A DNA stretch of 47,992 bases, taken from assembly GCA_016872495.1 (NCBI GenBank), contig VGZT01000016.1, forward strand, positions 1-47,992, given 5' to 3'. Of this stretch, positions 8,487 through 17,279 are shown one piece after another. The translations under genes were made by a program, and so were the position numbers. The stretch is from SAR202 cluster bacterium (GTDB lineage Bacteria; Chloroflexota; Dehalococcoidia; Lucifugimonadales; Lucifugimonadaceae). A model generated the notes under the pieces. The model did no database searches. It was not told the DNA's origin and saw only the letters and a list, made by a program, of their open reading frames with translations. The number at the start of each line of letters is the position of its first letter. Position 1 is the stretch's first letter.

Positions 8487-8550
8487 ACGGTGGACTACGC
8501 GCGTGAGGCTCAGATGAGTTATCCATCGCCGTCGTGAGGATCGCGTGACG
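8487..8550 (-). promoter_or_regulatory. Four-hexamer regulatory box L with -10 element (faces the 8458 remnant)
   Basis: Minus-strand hexamers CGTCAC (8550-8545), CCTCAC (8539-8534), ACTCAT (8519-8514) and CCTCAC (8508-8503), spaced 11-20-11. A -10-like CACCGT is at 8492-8487. It lies back to back with box B, only 17 bases apart. Confidence 0.75.
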
Positions 8551-8567
8551 GGTCGCAAGGGGTGCTT

Positions 8568-8632
8568 CCTCACGGTTTCCTCACCTGGCCGTGAAATTCC
8601 TCACAAGCCCGTCATCCGCCCGGCCGCAGAAT
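8568..8632 (+). promoter_or_regulatory. Four-hexamer regulatory box B with -10 element (molybdoenzyme operon)
   Basis: Hexamers CCTCAC at 8568, 8579 and 8599 and CGTCAT at 8610, spaced 11-20-11. The -10-like CAGAAT at 8627-8632 starts 12 bases after the last hexamer. The first gene of the operon begins at 8669. One of the clearest examples in the window. Confidence 0.82.
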
Positions 8633-8668
8633 CCATCGCAAATTTGATTCGTAGCCGGGGCAGGTGTC

Positions 8669-11600
8669 ATGGAACACAGGGTTTCCCGTCGAGACTTCCT
8701 CAAGGTTGCGGGCGCCGCGAGCGCCGCGACGGCAGCGACCGCATTCATGGGCCGGCTGGCCTTCCTCCAGGCGATCGACGAGATAGGTAACCCACTCGAC
8801 TTCTACCCGAACCGGGGCTGGGAGAAGGCGTACCGGGACCTCTACCGAACCGACCAGTCGTTCATCTTCCTGTGTGCCCCGAACGACACCCACAACTGCC
8901 TGCTGCGCGCATATTCGAAGCGGAACGTCGTTACGCGGGTCGAAGCCTCATACGCGTACGGCGACGCGGTCGATCTGTACGGGAATCGCTCGACCCACCG
9001 GTGGGAGCCGCGCGCCTGCAACAAGGGACTTTCGATGATCCGGAAGTTCTACGGCGACCGCCGCGTCAAGGGTCCGATGATCCGAAAGGGATTCCTGGAC
9101 TGGGTCGAGGCCGGATTCCCTCGTGATGCGACCGGGGTTCCTCCCCGCCAGTACTTCAACCGGGGGCAGGACGACTTCATCCGGGTTACGTGGGACCAGG
9201 CATTCCAGATCGTGGCGAGCGCACAGGTAAACATCGCGACGACCTATAGCGGACCCTCTGGCGAAGCGAAGCTGCGGGCCCAGGGCTACGACACCGACAT
9301 GCTCCCGACAATCGCGGGCGCGGGCACGCGCACCCTGAAGTACCGGGGCGGCATGCCGTTCCTTGGCGCCACCAGGCTCATGGGGTTCTACCGGCAGGCG
9401 AATGTGATGAGCCTGCTCGACAGCCACATCCGAGGAGTCAGCGGAGCCGAAGCGAAGGGCGGGCGTGTGCTCGACTCCTACAGCTGGCATACCGACCTGC
9501 CGCCCGGGCACCCCATGGTCACCGGCCAGCAGACGGTTGACTTCGACCTGTTCACCGCCGAGAACGCCTCGGTGATCACCATCTGGGGGATGAACTGGAT
9601 TTCTACGAAGATGCCGGACTCCCACTGGCTCACCGAGTCCCGGATCAAGGGCGCGAAAGTCGTGGTGATCGCCTGTGAGTACCAGTCGACTGCCAACAAA
9701 GCCGACGAGGTGCTGATCATACGACCCGGCACCGACGCCGCCCTGGCCCTGGGGATGGTCCACGTGATCATGCGCGATGGCCTGTATGACCAGGGACACG
9801 TCAAGAGTTCGACCGACCTTCCGCTCCTGGTTCGCATGGACACGCTGAAGCTGCTGCGCCCGAGCGAGGTGATTCCCGGGTACCAGGATCAACCCCTGTC
9901 GAACTTCACAAAGGTGCTGAAGGAGGGCGAAAAGGCGCCCGTCAACTACCTCCAGGACTCCCAGTACATTCCGGAGGGCCTGCGCAAGGAATGGGGCGAC
10001 TACACGGTCTGGGACAAGGCGAAGGGTGAGATCAAGGCGCTCTCGCGCGACCACGTGGGCGACAAGTTCAAGGCCCTGGGCATTGACCCGGCCCTGGAGG
10101 GGACGTTCGTCGTCAAGACCACCGACGGGAAATCGGTGGAGGTGCGCCCGGTATTCGACCTGGTCAAGGAGTATGCGCAACAGCTTGACCCGAAGACGGT
10201 CTCCGAGATCACATGGGCGCCGCCTTCGGCCGTCGAATCGATCGCCCGCATGCTGGCCGCGAACCCGGGCAAGAGTTTGCTCGTGCACGGCATGGGCCCG
10301 AACCACTTCTTCAACAACGACCTCAAAGACCGCGCGATCCTGCTCCTCGCCGCAATCACCCGGAACATCGGGTTCATGGGCGGGACGCCCGGCTCGTACG
10401 CCGGCAACTACCGGGCCGGCTACTTCAACGGGCTGCCGCACTACATCGCCGAGGACCCGTTCAACCCGGTCCTGGATCCGGCCGCGCCGGTGACGCCGAA
10501 GAGCTACTACAGCACCGAGTCGGCCCACTACTACAACTACGGCGACCGCCCACTGCGCGTCGGTAACAAGAATTTCACCGGCAAGACGCATATGCCCAGC
10601 CCGACCAAGATGATCTGGTGGGCGAACTCGAACTCGCTGCTCGGAAACATCAAATGGGCATACGACGTCGTCCACAACACCCTTCCGAAGATCGACATGC
10701 TGGTCGTAAACGAATGGTGGTGGAACTGGTCCTGCGAGTACTCGGATGTCGTGTTTGGGGTGGACTCCTGGCTCGAGTTCAAGCACGCCGATCTGGCTGG
10801 CTCGGTGTCGAATCCGTTCGTCACGGTGTTCCCGCGCACCCCGGTGCCGCGGCTGTTTGACACGGTCTCAGACATCGAGACGCTTGCAGGCGTTTCCAAC
10901 AAACTGGCAGGCATCACCGGAGACCGTCGTTTCTCCGACTACTGGCACTTCGTGAACACGAACCAGGTGGAGGTCTACCTGCAGCGAATCGTCGACAACA
11001 GCACTACGCTGCGCGGGTACGACTTCCTGGAGATGGAGGCGCTCGCCAAGAAAGGCGTGCCGACACCAATGCTGTCGCGCACCTATCCGAAGGTGGTCGG
11101 CTGGGAGCAATCGAACGAGAGCAGGCCCTGGTATACCAAGACCGGTCGAGCCGAGTTCTACCGCGAAGAGGGTGAATTCATCGATCACGGGGAGAACATG
11201 CCGGTCTGGCGGGAGCCGGTCGACGCCACGGAACGCGAGCCGAACGCCCTCCTCGGAAAGCCCCACGCCGCTATGCGGCCTGTAACCCCTGACAAGTGGG
11301 GGATCGATCCGAAGGACCTGAGCGTCGAGAGCCGCCAGGTCAGGAACGTCCAGAGACCCTGGTCGGAGCTCCGCAACACGAAGCACCCGAAGGCGGCGGA
11401 CGGCTTCCGATTCCTGTTCATAACCCCGAAGTATCGGCACGGCGTGCACACCACACCGACCGACATCGACACGGTCGCCGCCTACTTCGGTCCGTTCGGT
11501 GACCCGTACCGGCACGACAAGCGGAACCCGTGGGTCAACGAAGGTTATGCCGACATGAACCCGCTGGACGCCAAGGACCTGGGGCTTGAGGACGGAGACT

Positions 11601-12130
11601 ACATCTGGATCGACGCGGATCCGGAGGACCGGCCTTACCGCGGCTGGAAGGCCGGCGACGAGGACTACAAGGTCGCACGCCTGATGTGCCGGGCCCGTTA
11701 CTACCCGGGCATACCAAGGGGCGTGGTCCGCATGTGGTTCCACATGTACCAGGCGAGTCATGGCACGGTGAAGGCCCACGAGAGTCGGCCCGACGGCCTG
11801 GCCAAAAACGAGAAGACGGGCTACCAATCCGTGTTCCGGTATGGCGGCCACCAGTCGGCCACCCGTGCCTGGTTGCGCCCGACGCTCCAGACCGATTCCC
11901 TGGTGAGGAAGCCATCCATGGGCCAGGTGCTTGGCAAAGGCTTCGAGGCCGACGTCCACTGCACGGTCGGCGCCCCGAAAGAGGCCTACGTGAAGATCAC
12001 GAAGGCCGAAAGCGGAGGCATCGGCGGGGTCGGCATGTGGCGGCCAGCGACGCTCGGGATCCGGCCGACATACGAGTCCGCGGCTTACAAGTCATATCTG
12101 GGCGGCGAGTTCGTCCGGGTTAAGAAGTAG
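8669..12130 (+). CDS. Molybdopterin oxidoreductase alpha subunit, NxrA/NarG-like (type II DMSO reductase family)
   Basis: 1153 residues. A Tat signal (SRRDFLKVAG) marks export. The N-terminal cluster site reads C69-x3-D73-x3-C77-x39-C117, so an Asp takes the place of one Cys, as I recall for periplasmic nitrite oxidoreductases. The segment YSWHTDLPPGHP carries D276, matching the Asp that ligates molybdenum in NarG-type enzymes. Blocks such as RRVKGPMIRKGF, GMNWISTKMPDSHW and VIIRPGTDAALALG closely recall NxrA of Nitrospira, anammox bacteria and related nitrate reductases. Likely reaction: nitrate reduction or nitrite oxidation outside the membrane, with two molybdopterin guanine dinucleotides; the direction, or another substrate, cannot be read from sequence. 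First gene of a five-gene operon behind box B. Confidence 0.88.
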   Translation: MEHRVSRRDFLKVAGAASAATAATAFMGRLAFLQAIDEIGNPLDFYPNRGWEKAYRDLYRTDQSFIFLCAPNDTHNCLLRAYSKRNVVTRVEASYAYGDAVDLYGNRSTHRWEPRACNKGLSMIRKFYGDRRVKGPMIRKGFLDWVEAGFPRDATGVPPRQYFNRGQDDFIRVTWDQAFQIVASAQVNIATTYSGPSGEAKLRAQGYDTDMLPTIAGAGTRTLKYRGGMPFLGATRLMGFYRQANVMSLLDSHIRGVSGAEAKGGRVLDSYSWHTDLPPGHPMVTGQQTVDFDLFTAENASVITIWGMNWISTKMPDSHWLTESRIKGAKVVVIACEYQSTANKADEVLIIRPGTDAALALGMVHVIMRDGLYDQGHVKSSTDLPLLVRMDTLKLLRPSEVIPGYQDQPLSNFTKVLKEGEKAPVNYLQDSQYIPEGLRKEWGDYTVWDKAKGEIKALSRDHVGDKFKALGIDPALEGTFVVKTTDGKSVEVRPVFDLVKEYAQQLDPKTVSEITWAPPSAVESIARMLAANPGKSLLVHGMGPNHFFNNDLKDRAILLLAAITRNIGFMGGTPGSYAGNYRAGYFNGLPHYIAEDPFNPVLDPAAPVTPKSYYSTESAHYYNYGDRPLRVGNKNFTGKTHMPSPTKMIWWANSNSLLGNIKWAYDVVHNTLPKIDMLVVNEWWWNWSCEYSDVVFGVDSWLEFKHADLAGSVSNPFVTVFPRTPVPRLFDTVSDIETLAGVSNKLAGITGDRRFSDYWHFVNTNQVEVYLQRIVDNSTTLRGYDFLEMEALAKKGVPTPMLSRTYPKVVGWEQSNESRPWYTKTGRAEFYREEGEFIDHGENMPVWREPVDATEREPNALLGKPHAAMRPVTPDKWGIDPKDLSVESRQVRNVQRPWSELRNTKHPKAADGFRFLFITPKYRHGVHTTPTDIDTVAAYFGPFGDPYRHDKRNPWVNEGYADMNPLDAKDLGLEDGDYIWIDADPEDRPYRGWKAGDEDYKVARLMCRARYYPGIPRGVVRMWFHMYQASHGTVKAHESRPDGLAKNEKTGYQSVFRYGGHQSATRAWLRPTLQTDSLVRKPSMGQVLGKGFEADVHCTVGAPKEAYVKITKAESGGIGGVGMWRPATLGIRPTYESAAYKSYLGGEFVRVKK

Positions 12131-12139
12131 GGGTTGGCG

Positions 12140-13267
12140 ATGCCCAAGGTCTTCAACTGGCAACTGAACCGGGAGATGGACTACCCCTACCCGGCGGCGA
12201 TACCGAAGAAACAGTTCGCGGCGGTGTTCGACCTGAACAAGTGCATCGCATGCCAGACCTGCACCTTCGCCTGCAAGAACAGCTGGACCGTGGGGCGCGG
12301 CCAGGAGTTCATGTTCTGGAACAACGTCGAGACCAAGCCCTACGGCGGGTACCCGATCGCATGGGACGCGAAGCTGCTCGAGATGCTGGGCCCGCAAGGA
12401 TGGGACGCCGGCACATACACGGGCAAGACGATCTTCGAGGCGGCCCCGGCAGGACGCGCCGCCCTTGGTTTCCTGCCCGAAGAGCTCGACTGGATACACC
12501 CGAACATCGGCGAAGACGAAACGAGTGGAATCGTCCCTGGCGGGATGCACATGACGATCCCGCACGACGTATGGAACTTCTACCTGCCTCGGATCTGCAA
12601 CCACTGCTCGTTCCCGGCCTGCCTCGCCGCTTGCCCCAGGAAGGCGATCTACAAGCGCAAGGAGGACGGCGTCGTCCTGATCGACCAGGAGCGATGCCGC
12701 GGCTATCGAGAGTGCAACCGCGCATGTCCCTACAAGAAAGCGATGTACAACGGCATCACCCGCCTTTCGGAGAAATGCATCGCCTGCTTCCCCATGATCG
12801 AACAGGGACGCCAGACGCAGTGCATCGTGAACTGCATCGGCAAGATCCGGATCGCAGGCTGGATCCGCCAGCCGAAGGACATCGACGAGGAAGCACCGGT
12901 CGATTTCATGGTCCATGTTCGCAAGGTCGCCCTGCCGCTATACCCGCAGTTCGGCCTGATGATGAACGTCTACTACATGCCCCCGATCCACGTCCCGGTC
13001 CCCTACCTCCAGCAGATGTTCGGGCCAGGCGTCGAGCACGCCCTCGAGGTCTACCGGAACGTGAAGGACGACGAGCAGCTGCTCGGGCTGTTCCTGCTCA
13101 TGGGTTCGACCGACCGGTGGGTCGACAAGTTTCGCGTGAAGGACGGCAAAGCCTTCGGCTACGACGCGAAGGGCTCGGAGATCGTCCGGGTGCCGATCAA
13201 GGAGCCCAACTTCGTGCGCCCGTTCCACGACGTCGCCCGCAACACCTTCCGGCACAACATCACCTAG
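12140..13267 (+). CDS. Four-cluster iron-sulfur beta subunit, NxrB/NarH-like
   Basis: 375 residues from ATG 12140, preferred over TTG 12134 because GGGG lies seven bases upstream. Cluster motifs run C-x2-C-x2-C-x3-C (CIACQTCTFAC, near residue 35), CNHCSFPACLAACP, CRGYRECNRACP, and a C-terminal group (KCIACFPMIE ... QCIVNC). In the third motif a Tyr replaces the second Cys, the position that is Trp in NarH and goes with a [3Fe-4S] cluster. It passes electrons between the molybdenum subunit and the heme-b gamma subunit. Without its own signal it is presumably exported with the alpha subunit by the Tat system. Nine bases separate it from the alpha gene. Confidence 0.88.
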   Translation: MPKVFNWQLNREMDYPYPAAIPKKQFAAVFDLNKCIACQTCTFACKNSWTVGRGQEFMFWNNVETKPYGGYPIAWDAKLLEMLGPQGWDAGTYTGKTIFEAAPAGRAALGFLPEELDWIHPNIGEDETSGIVPGGMHMTIPHDVWNFYLPRICNHCSFPACLAACPRKAIYKRKEDGVVLIDQERCRGYRECNRACPYKKAMYNGITRLSEKCIACFPMIEQGRQTQCIVNCIGKIRIAGWIRQPKDIDEEAPVDFMVHVRKVALPLYPQFGLMMNVYYMPPIHVPVPYLQQMFGPGVEHALEVYRNVKDDEQLLGLFLLMGSTDRWVDKFRVKDGKAFGYDAKGSEIVRVPIKEPNFVRPFHDVARNTFRHNIT

Positions 13268-13277
13268 GCGGCTGAGG

Positions 13278-14363
13278 ATGCGCATCACCGGTCAGAAGCT
13301 CTGGGTCGCAGGTATCGCAGTGTTCGCCGCTGGCATTGGTGCGGCAATGGCGGGCGCCGGCGTGGCTTCCGCCCAGGCCCAGCCGCAGCTGAGGTCGGTT
13401 TACGTCGCCGGTGCCCTACCAGTCACAGACCCGACCTCCGCGTCGTGGGCACAGGCCGCCCCGGTCAACGTCGCACTGACCCCGCAGATCGTGACGGTTC
13501 CGATGCTCCTCAAGGGCACCATCCCTTCGCTCGAGGTCCGGTCCCTGAACAACGGCGACTGGATCGCATTCCGCCTCGAGTGGGAGGACTCGTCGCTTGA
13601 CGGCACGGCGATCACACAGGACAAGTTCAGGGACGCCGCGGCGATCCAGCTGCCCGTCGACCCATCGATTCCAGGCGTATGCATGGGAGTGCGTGGACAG
13701 CCCGTTAACCTGTGGCATTGGAAGGCAGACTGGCAGACCGACATCGACGCCGGCTTCCAGGACCTGACCAACGCCTACCCGAACTTCTGGAAGGACTACT
13801 ACCCCTTCGCGGTGGGCAAACCCCCGTTCGTCGTACCGCAGGACTTCGCCGACGCTGACGCGCGCCGTTACCTGGTTGGCTGGGCCGTCGGCAATCCGCT
13901 GTCCCAGCCCGCGCGTGTCACCCCGATCGAGGAGCTGGTGGCGCACGGGTTCGGGACCGCGGCCAGCCAGTCGAGCCAGTCCGTCCTGGGGCGGGGCCAG
14001 TGGCAGAACGGGAGATGGTCGGTTGTTTTCGCCCGGCCGATGACAACCTCCGGGCCAGACGAGGCCCAGTTCACGCCAGGCGGAAAAGGCTTCGTGGCCG
14101 TGGCCGCGTGGAATGGATCCAACCAGGAGGTCGGTGGACGGAAGCAGATCTCCGCGGACCTGGCTCTCACGGTCGCCGCCCCTCCCGCGCCCGCACAGCA
14201 GGTGTCCCAGGCTCCGATACCGGCCCCTGCAGAGCCAAGCTTCGTGAAGCGGTACTGGTGGGCGGGCGCAGTCGTCCTGGCCGCCTTGCTGGTGGCTGGC
14301 GCAGCAGTCCTCGGCGACCTCTACGGCAGGCTGTCAGCCGCGGAGCGGAAGGTGACCGAATGA
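13278..14363 (+). CDS. Heme-b gamma subunit (ethylbenzene dehydrogenase gamma/NxrC-like) with C-terminal membrane anchor
   Basis: 361 residues. N-terminal signal peptide (about 1-33, cleavage near ASA-QA). The body fits the EB_dh heme-binding domain: an early strand WIAFRLEWEDSS and then VCMGVRGQPVNLWHWKADW, where M136 is a candidate axial heme ligand (Met/Lys ligation is known for EbdC). After a Pro/Ala linker a single helix (about 326-350, WWAGAVVLAALLVAGAAVLG) anchors the complex. EbdC-type gamma subunits are normally soluble, so the anchor is a useful feature for membrane attachment in the absence of a NarI gene here. Overlaps the chaperone gene by ATGA. Confidence 0.82.
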   Translation: MRITGQKLWVAGIAVFAAGIGAAMAGAGVASAQAQPQLRSVYVAGALPVTDPTSASWAQAAPVNVALTPQIVTVPMLLKGTIPSLEVRSLNNGDWIAFRLEWEDSSLDGTAITQDKFRDAAAIQLPVDPSIPGVCMGVRGQPVNLWHWKADWQTDIDAGFQDLTNAYPNFWKDYYPFAVGKPPFVVPQDFADADARRYLVGWAVGNPLSQPARVTPIEELVAHGFGTAASQSSQSVLGRGQWQNGRWSVVFARPMTTSGPDEAQFTPGGKGFVAVAAWNGSNQEVGGRKQISADLALTVAAPPAPAQQVSQAPIPAPAEPSFVKRYWWAGAVVLAALLVAGAAVLGDLYGRLSAAERKVTE

Positions 14364-14995
14364 CGAGCGCCACCGGAATCAACCTGGCCGCTGCAGGTGA
14401 CCTGGCCGTGCTGCTCTCCCGTGGGCTGGCCTACCCGGCGCCGGAACTACACGGCGACCTCACCCGCGGTGAATTTGGCAAGGCGTTGTCAGCGGCCGCG
14501 GACGCTTGCGGGGTCCCGCTCCAGTCAGGACTGGTCGACGGCCTGGCGGTTGAGGCTGCCCGGGTGGGGTACGTGGGCCTGCAGGGCGAGCACACGAGGC
14601 TCTTCGCCCGCACGGTGCCGTGCCCGCCCAACGCATCGGCGTACGAGCCGAAGGACGGCCTCAGGACAACCCGCAGCGTCGGCGAGGTTTCAGCCTTCTA
14701 CGAAGCCTTCGGCTTTCAGGTCTCGCCAGGCGCACACGAGCTGGCCGATCACATCTCGGTCGAGCTCGAATTCCTGGGCGTTCTCGCGGTCAAAGAGGAG
14801 TATGCCAGGCAACGCGGCTGGCGTGGCCGCATGGCGGTGTGCCGGGACGCGCGGACGAAGTTCGCGGCGGAGTACCTGGCGCCGTGGATCGGTCAGCTGG
14901 CGGCCCGTGTCGAGAAGCATGCCGGCCTGATCCTGTACCCGGCAACGGCCTCCACCGCAACCCGGCTCGTCAGCCTGCTCGAAAGGCCCGACTAG
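14360..14995 (+). CDS. TorD/DmsD-family maturation chaperone
   Basis: 211 residues from the ATG at 14360, which overlaps the gamma stop (ATGA). This is inside a longer open frame whose 5' part is a shadow. All-helical protein with the family landmarks: an early LAVLLSRGLAYPAPEL, the HTRLFARTVPCPPNASAYE segment (the 'YxxLF ... P P Y' motif) and DHISVELEFLGVLAVKEEYAR. TorD/NarJ-type chaperones bind the Tat signal and help insert the molybdenum cofactor, here for the 8669 protein. Confidence 0.85.
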   Translation: MTSATGINLAAAGDLAVLLSRGLAYPAPELHGDLTRGEFGKALSAAADACGVPLQSGLVDGLAVEAARVGYVGLQGEHTRLFARTVPCPPNASAYEPKDGLRTTRSVGEVSAFYEAFGFQVSPGAHELADHISVELEFLGVLAVKEEYARQRGWRGRMAVCRDARTKFAAEYLAPWIGQLAARVEKHAGLILYPATASTATRLVSLLERPD

Positions 14996-15934
14996 ATGGC
15001 CGGCGTCGTCCCCGGTGTGGCCCTCGTACTGCTCGGCGTGGCCTTCGCTGAGTTCGCCCTCCTGCGGCTCGTGCTACGAATGGGTCCGGCATTTCCGGCC
15101 GGCGAGGTCATCGACAATGCTATGACCGCAGGGTATGGAGGGGGGCTCTGGGCATTGAACACGGCCGGTGTCCTGGCCGTCCTGCTCATGCTGTTGACCG
15201 CGGCGGTTTGCCTGCGTACGGCACGCCCCGTACGTGGTTTAGCTACGGCGGTCTGCGCGTCGGCATTGCTGCTCCTGGCGCTCTGGTCCGCCTCGGTCGC
15301 CGGGGTCCAGTCGCAGTCGCTGCTCGCGTTGCAGGTGGCCGGGGTGCCCCTCATAGCGGCCGCCGCGCTCGCGGGTTTTGCCAGGCACGGCCGCCCCACT
15401 TACTGGCTGCTTACGGCAGTGGCCGCTCACTTGTTGATAGCGGGTGCGATCCTGACCGGCGCAGAGGGGCGCCCGATCCCGGGCCTCACGCTGGCCGCCG
15501 AAGCGCTCGCCGTGGCAGGCGGGATAGCGATGCCCTACATGTTCCGGGCGCCCCTGCGGATCGGGCCAGCCATCGCGTCCGGTTCGATCGCGCTCGTCTA
15601 CGGAGCAGCGACACTCGCCGAGCCGTCTATGGCACGCTTTCTGCTGATCTGGGACTTCGGAATGCCGGGAGCGCTCCCAGGGGTCCTGCACGGCCTGGCG
15701 CTGGGTGGGGCCGTGTACACGGCTCTGACCGGGCTCGGCGATCCATCGAGGCGCCTCATGGTAGCCGGCGCTCTACTGATCGTCCTCGCCGGGCTGAGGC
15801 TCGACAACACTTACTTCTCCGCGCTCGCCGCGTCGGGCACCTATCTAATCCTGTTCACACAGCCCAGGCTGAGTAGCCATCGACCGGCTCCTGCAATGAG
15901 ATCGATGTCGCGTGACCTTCCGGAGACGTCCTGA
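14996..15934 (+). CDS. Multi-pass membrane protein, last gene of the molybdoenzyme operon
   Basis: 312 residues, about 8-9 hydrophobic helices, ATG immediately after the chaperone stop (TAG-ATG). No Cys pairs and no clear bis-His heme pattern, so I do not call it a NarI-type cytochrome. Candidate roles are a quinone-linked membrane partner for the complex or an unrelated transporter; neither is shown by sequence. The C-terminal 25 residues are hydrophilic. Its tight linkage argues that it works with the enzyme. Confidence 0.7.
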   Translation: MAGVVPGVALVLLGVAFAEFALLRLVLRMGPAFPAGEVIDNAMTAGYGGGLWALNTAGVLAVLLMLLTAAVCLRTARPVRGLATAVCASALLLLALWSASVAGVQSQSLLALQVAGVPLIAAAALAGFARHGRPTYWLLTAVAAHLLIAGAILTGAEGRPIPGLTLAAEALAVAGGIAMPYMFRAPLRIGPAIASGSIALVYGAATLAEPSMARFLLIWDFGMPGALPGVLHGLALGGAVYTALTGLGDPSRRLMVAGALLIVLAGLRLDNTYFSALAASGTYLILFTQPRLSSHRPAPAMRSMSRDLPETS

Positions 15935-15958
15935 AGAGGTCAGAGACGTCGCAGTCAT

Positions 15959-16024
15959 CCTCACGGTAGCTTCATCTGCCGCCCGGTCTACATCACGCGC
16001 CTCTCATGGCGTCACCTGCAGCAT
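15959..16024 (+). promoter_or_regulatory. Four-hexamer regulatory box C with -10 element (CBS operon)
   Basis: Hexamers CCTCAC (15959), CTTCAT (15970), CATCAC (15991) and TCTCAT (16002), spaced 11-21-11. The -10-like CAGCAT is at 16019-16024. The last hexamer covers the upstream ATG at 16006, which supports the GTG at 16060 as the true start. Confidence 0.78.
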
Positions 16025-16059
16025 GGGTCGTGCCGGGGAAGCGCTCAGGAGGACCAGGG

Positions 16060-16551
16060 GTGCCCGCTACCAGGACTGCAGTTGTCGCCGCCGACGCGAT
16101 GAGCACCCCCGCTGTAGCCGTGGCGGAATCCGTCTCGCTGGGAGCTGCGGCGCGGATCATGACCGAAAGAAACATCGGATGCCTGCCGGTCGTGGATGCC
16201 GATGGGAAGCTCGTCGGGATGCTGACCGAGCGGATGTTCCAGGCGCTCCTGGCAGGAGGCCGACCTGTGAACAGCCTGCCCTTCGCCCAGCGCACGGTGC
16301 TGGAGCTCTACAGCGGGCGGCCCCGTGGGATCAACGTCACCGAGCAGGGATTACGGGAGCTCACGGCGCGGCCGGTTAAGAGCGTGATGTTCAGGGAGCC
16401 GGCGGTGGTCGGTCCGGGCACGCCGCTCTGGGCAGTCGCCGACCGCATGCTCCAGGCTCATGTCAGCCACATCGCCGTGGTTAGCGAAGGACGCCCCGTT
16501 GGAGTGATCGCGCGGCACGACCTGCTCAAGACTATGGCAGCTGGCAACTAG
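16060..16551 (+). CDS. CBS-pair domain protein
   Basis: 163 residues from GTG 16060, chosen because AGGAGGA lies eight bases upstream and because the earlier ATG (16006) falls in box C. CBS1 (about 8-58: MSTPAVAVAES ... IGCLPVVDADGKLVGMLTER) and CBS2 (about 105-163: PVKSVMFREPAVVGPG ... HIAVVSEGRPVGVIARHDLL) form a Bateman module that would bind adenine nucleotides. No enzymatic domain attached; probably a stand-alone energy-state sensor. Co-transcribed with the next gene, 15 bases away. Confidence 0.88.
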   Translation: MPATRTAVVAADAMSTPAVAVAESVSLGAAARIMTERNIGCLPVVDADGKLVGMLTERMFQALLAGGRPVNSLPFAQRTVLELYSGRPRGINVTEQGLRELTARPVKSVMFREPAVVGPGTPLWAVADRMLQAHVSHIAVVSEGRPVGVIARHDLLKTMAAGN

Positions 16552-16566
16552 CAACGGAGTGATGCA

Positions 16567-17244
16567 TTGGAAGTCAAGGAGATCATGGCGATCGGTGCGG
16601 TTACGATCGAAGACACGGCCACCGTGAGCGAAGCTGCGGCCCTGATGCGCAGAGAGAACGTCGGGATGCTGGTCGTGCGCGATGAGTCGGCCGCAACCCG
16701 GGGCGTGGTCACGGATCGAGATCTCTTCGTCAGGTGTGTTGGCGAGCATCACAACCCCAGGGCCTGCAAGGCCTCAACCCACATGAGCCATCCCGCGCTT
16801 ACGACCCGCGCCGATGCCGACGCGCTCGACGCGGCGCGGTTGATGCGACGAAACAGGATTCGCCGACTACCGGTCACCGACGCCGGCGAACTGGTCGGAG
16901 TGGTTTCGTTCAGCGACATTGCACGCGCCGTCCAGCGCGGCGTGCACGACGTTCTTCTGGGCTCAGCGACGCCACGCGGGATCAAGGCACCCGCGCGCGC
17001 CGGAACGGTCACCCACTACTACACCAGGCTCGGGGTGGCCGGAATCAACCTCGACCAGCCCATCCGCCGCGGTGACCGTATCTACTTCACCGGACACACC
17101 ACGGACTTTGACCAGGTCCTCGACTCGATCGAGATCGACCACCAGCAAGTTGACTACGCGAATTCGGGGCAGCCCGCCGCCATCAGGACAAACCAGCGTG
17201 TGCGTCCGGGCGACGGCATCTTTATCGACACCACCGCGGCGTGA
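16567..17244 (+). CDS. CBS-pair protein fused to an EF-Tu-domain-2-like beta barrel
   Basis: 225 residues from TTG 16567, with CGGAGTG upstream. Residues 1-125 are two CBS domains (MAIGAVTIEDTATVSEAAAL; HPALTTRADADALDAARLM). Residues about 145-221 match the small barrel found in 'translation elongation factor-like' proteins, related to EF-Tu/IF2 domain 2: VTHYYTRLGVAGINL, GDRIYFTGHTTDF, IEIDHQQVDYANSG, RVRPGDGIFI. That barrel normally occurs alone or in peptidase U32/rhodanese-type contexts. The fusion suggests a nucleotide-sensing switch tied to translation or to RNA/tRNA binding; this is inference. Second gene of the box C operon. Confidence 0.82.
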   Translation: MEVKEIMAIGAVTIEDTATVSEAAALMRRENVGMLVVRDESAATRGVVTDRDLFVRCVGEHHNPRACKASTHMSHPALTTRADADALDAARLMRRNRIRRLPVTDAGELVGVVSFSDIARAVQRGVHDVLLGSATPRGIKAPARAGTVTHYYTRLGVAGINLDQPIRRGDRIYFTGHTTDFDQVLDSIEIDHQQVDYANSGQPAAIRTNQRVRPGDGIFIDTTAA

Positions 17245-17279
17245 AGTTTCCCCTGAACGACACGGAACCACTGGTCCAG

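Noticed and set aside
8948-10786. 612-codon minus-strand open frame inside the molybdoenzyme alpha gene
   Set aside because: Shadow of a high-G+C gene; composition is Val/Arg/Asp-rich with no recognisable domain, whereas the plus strand matches its family throughout.
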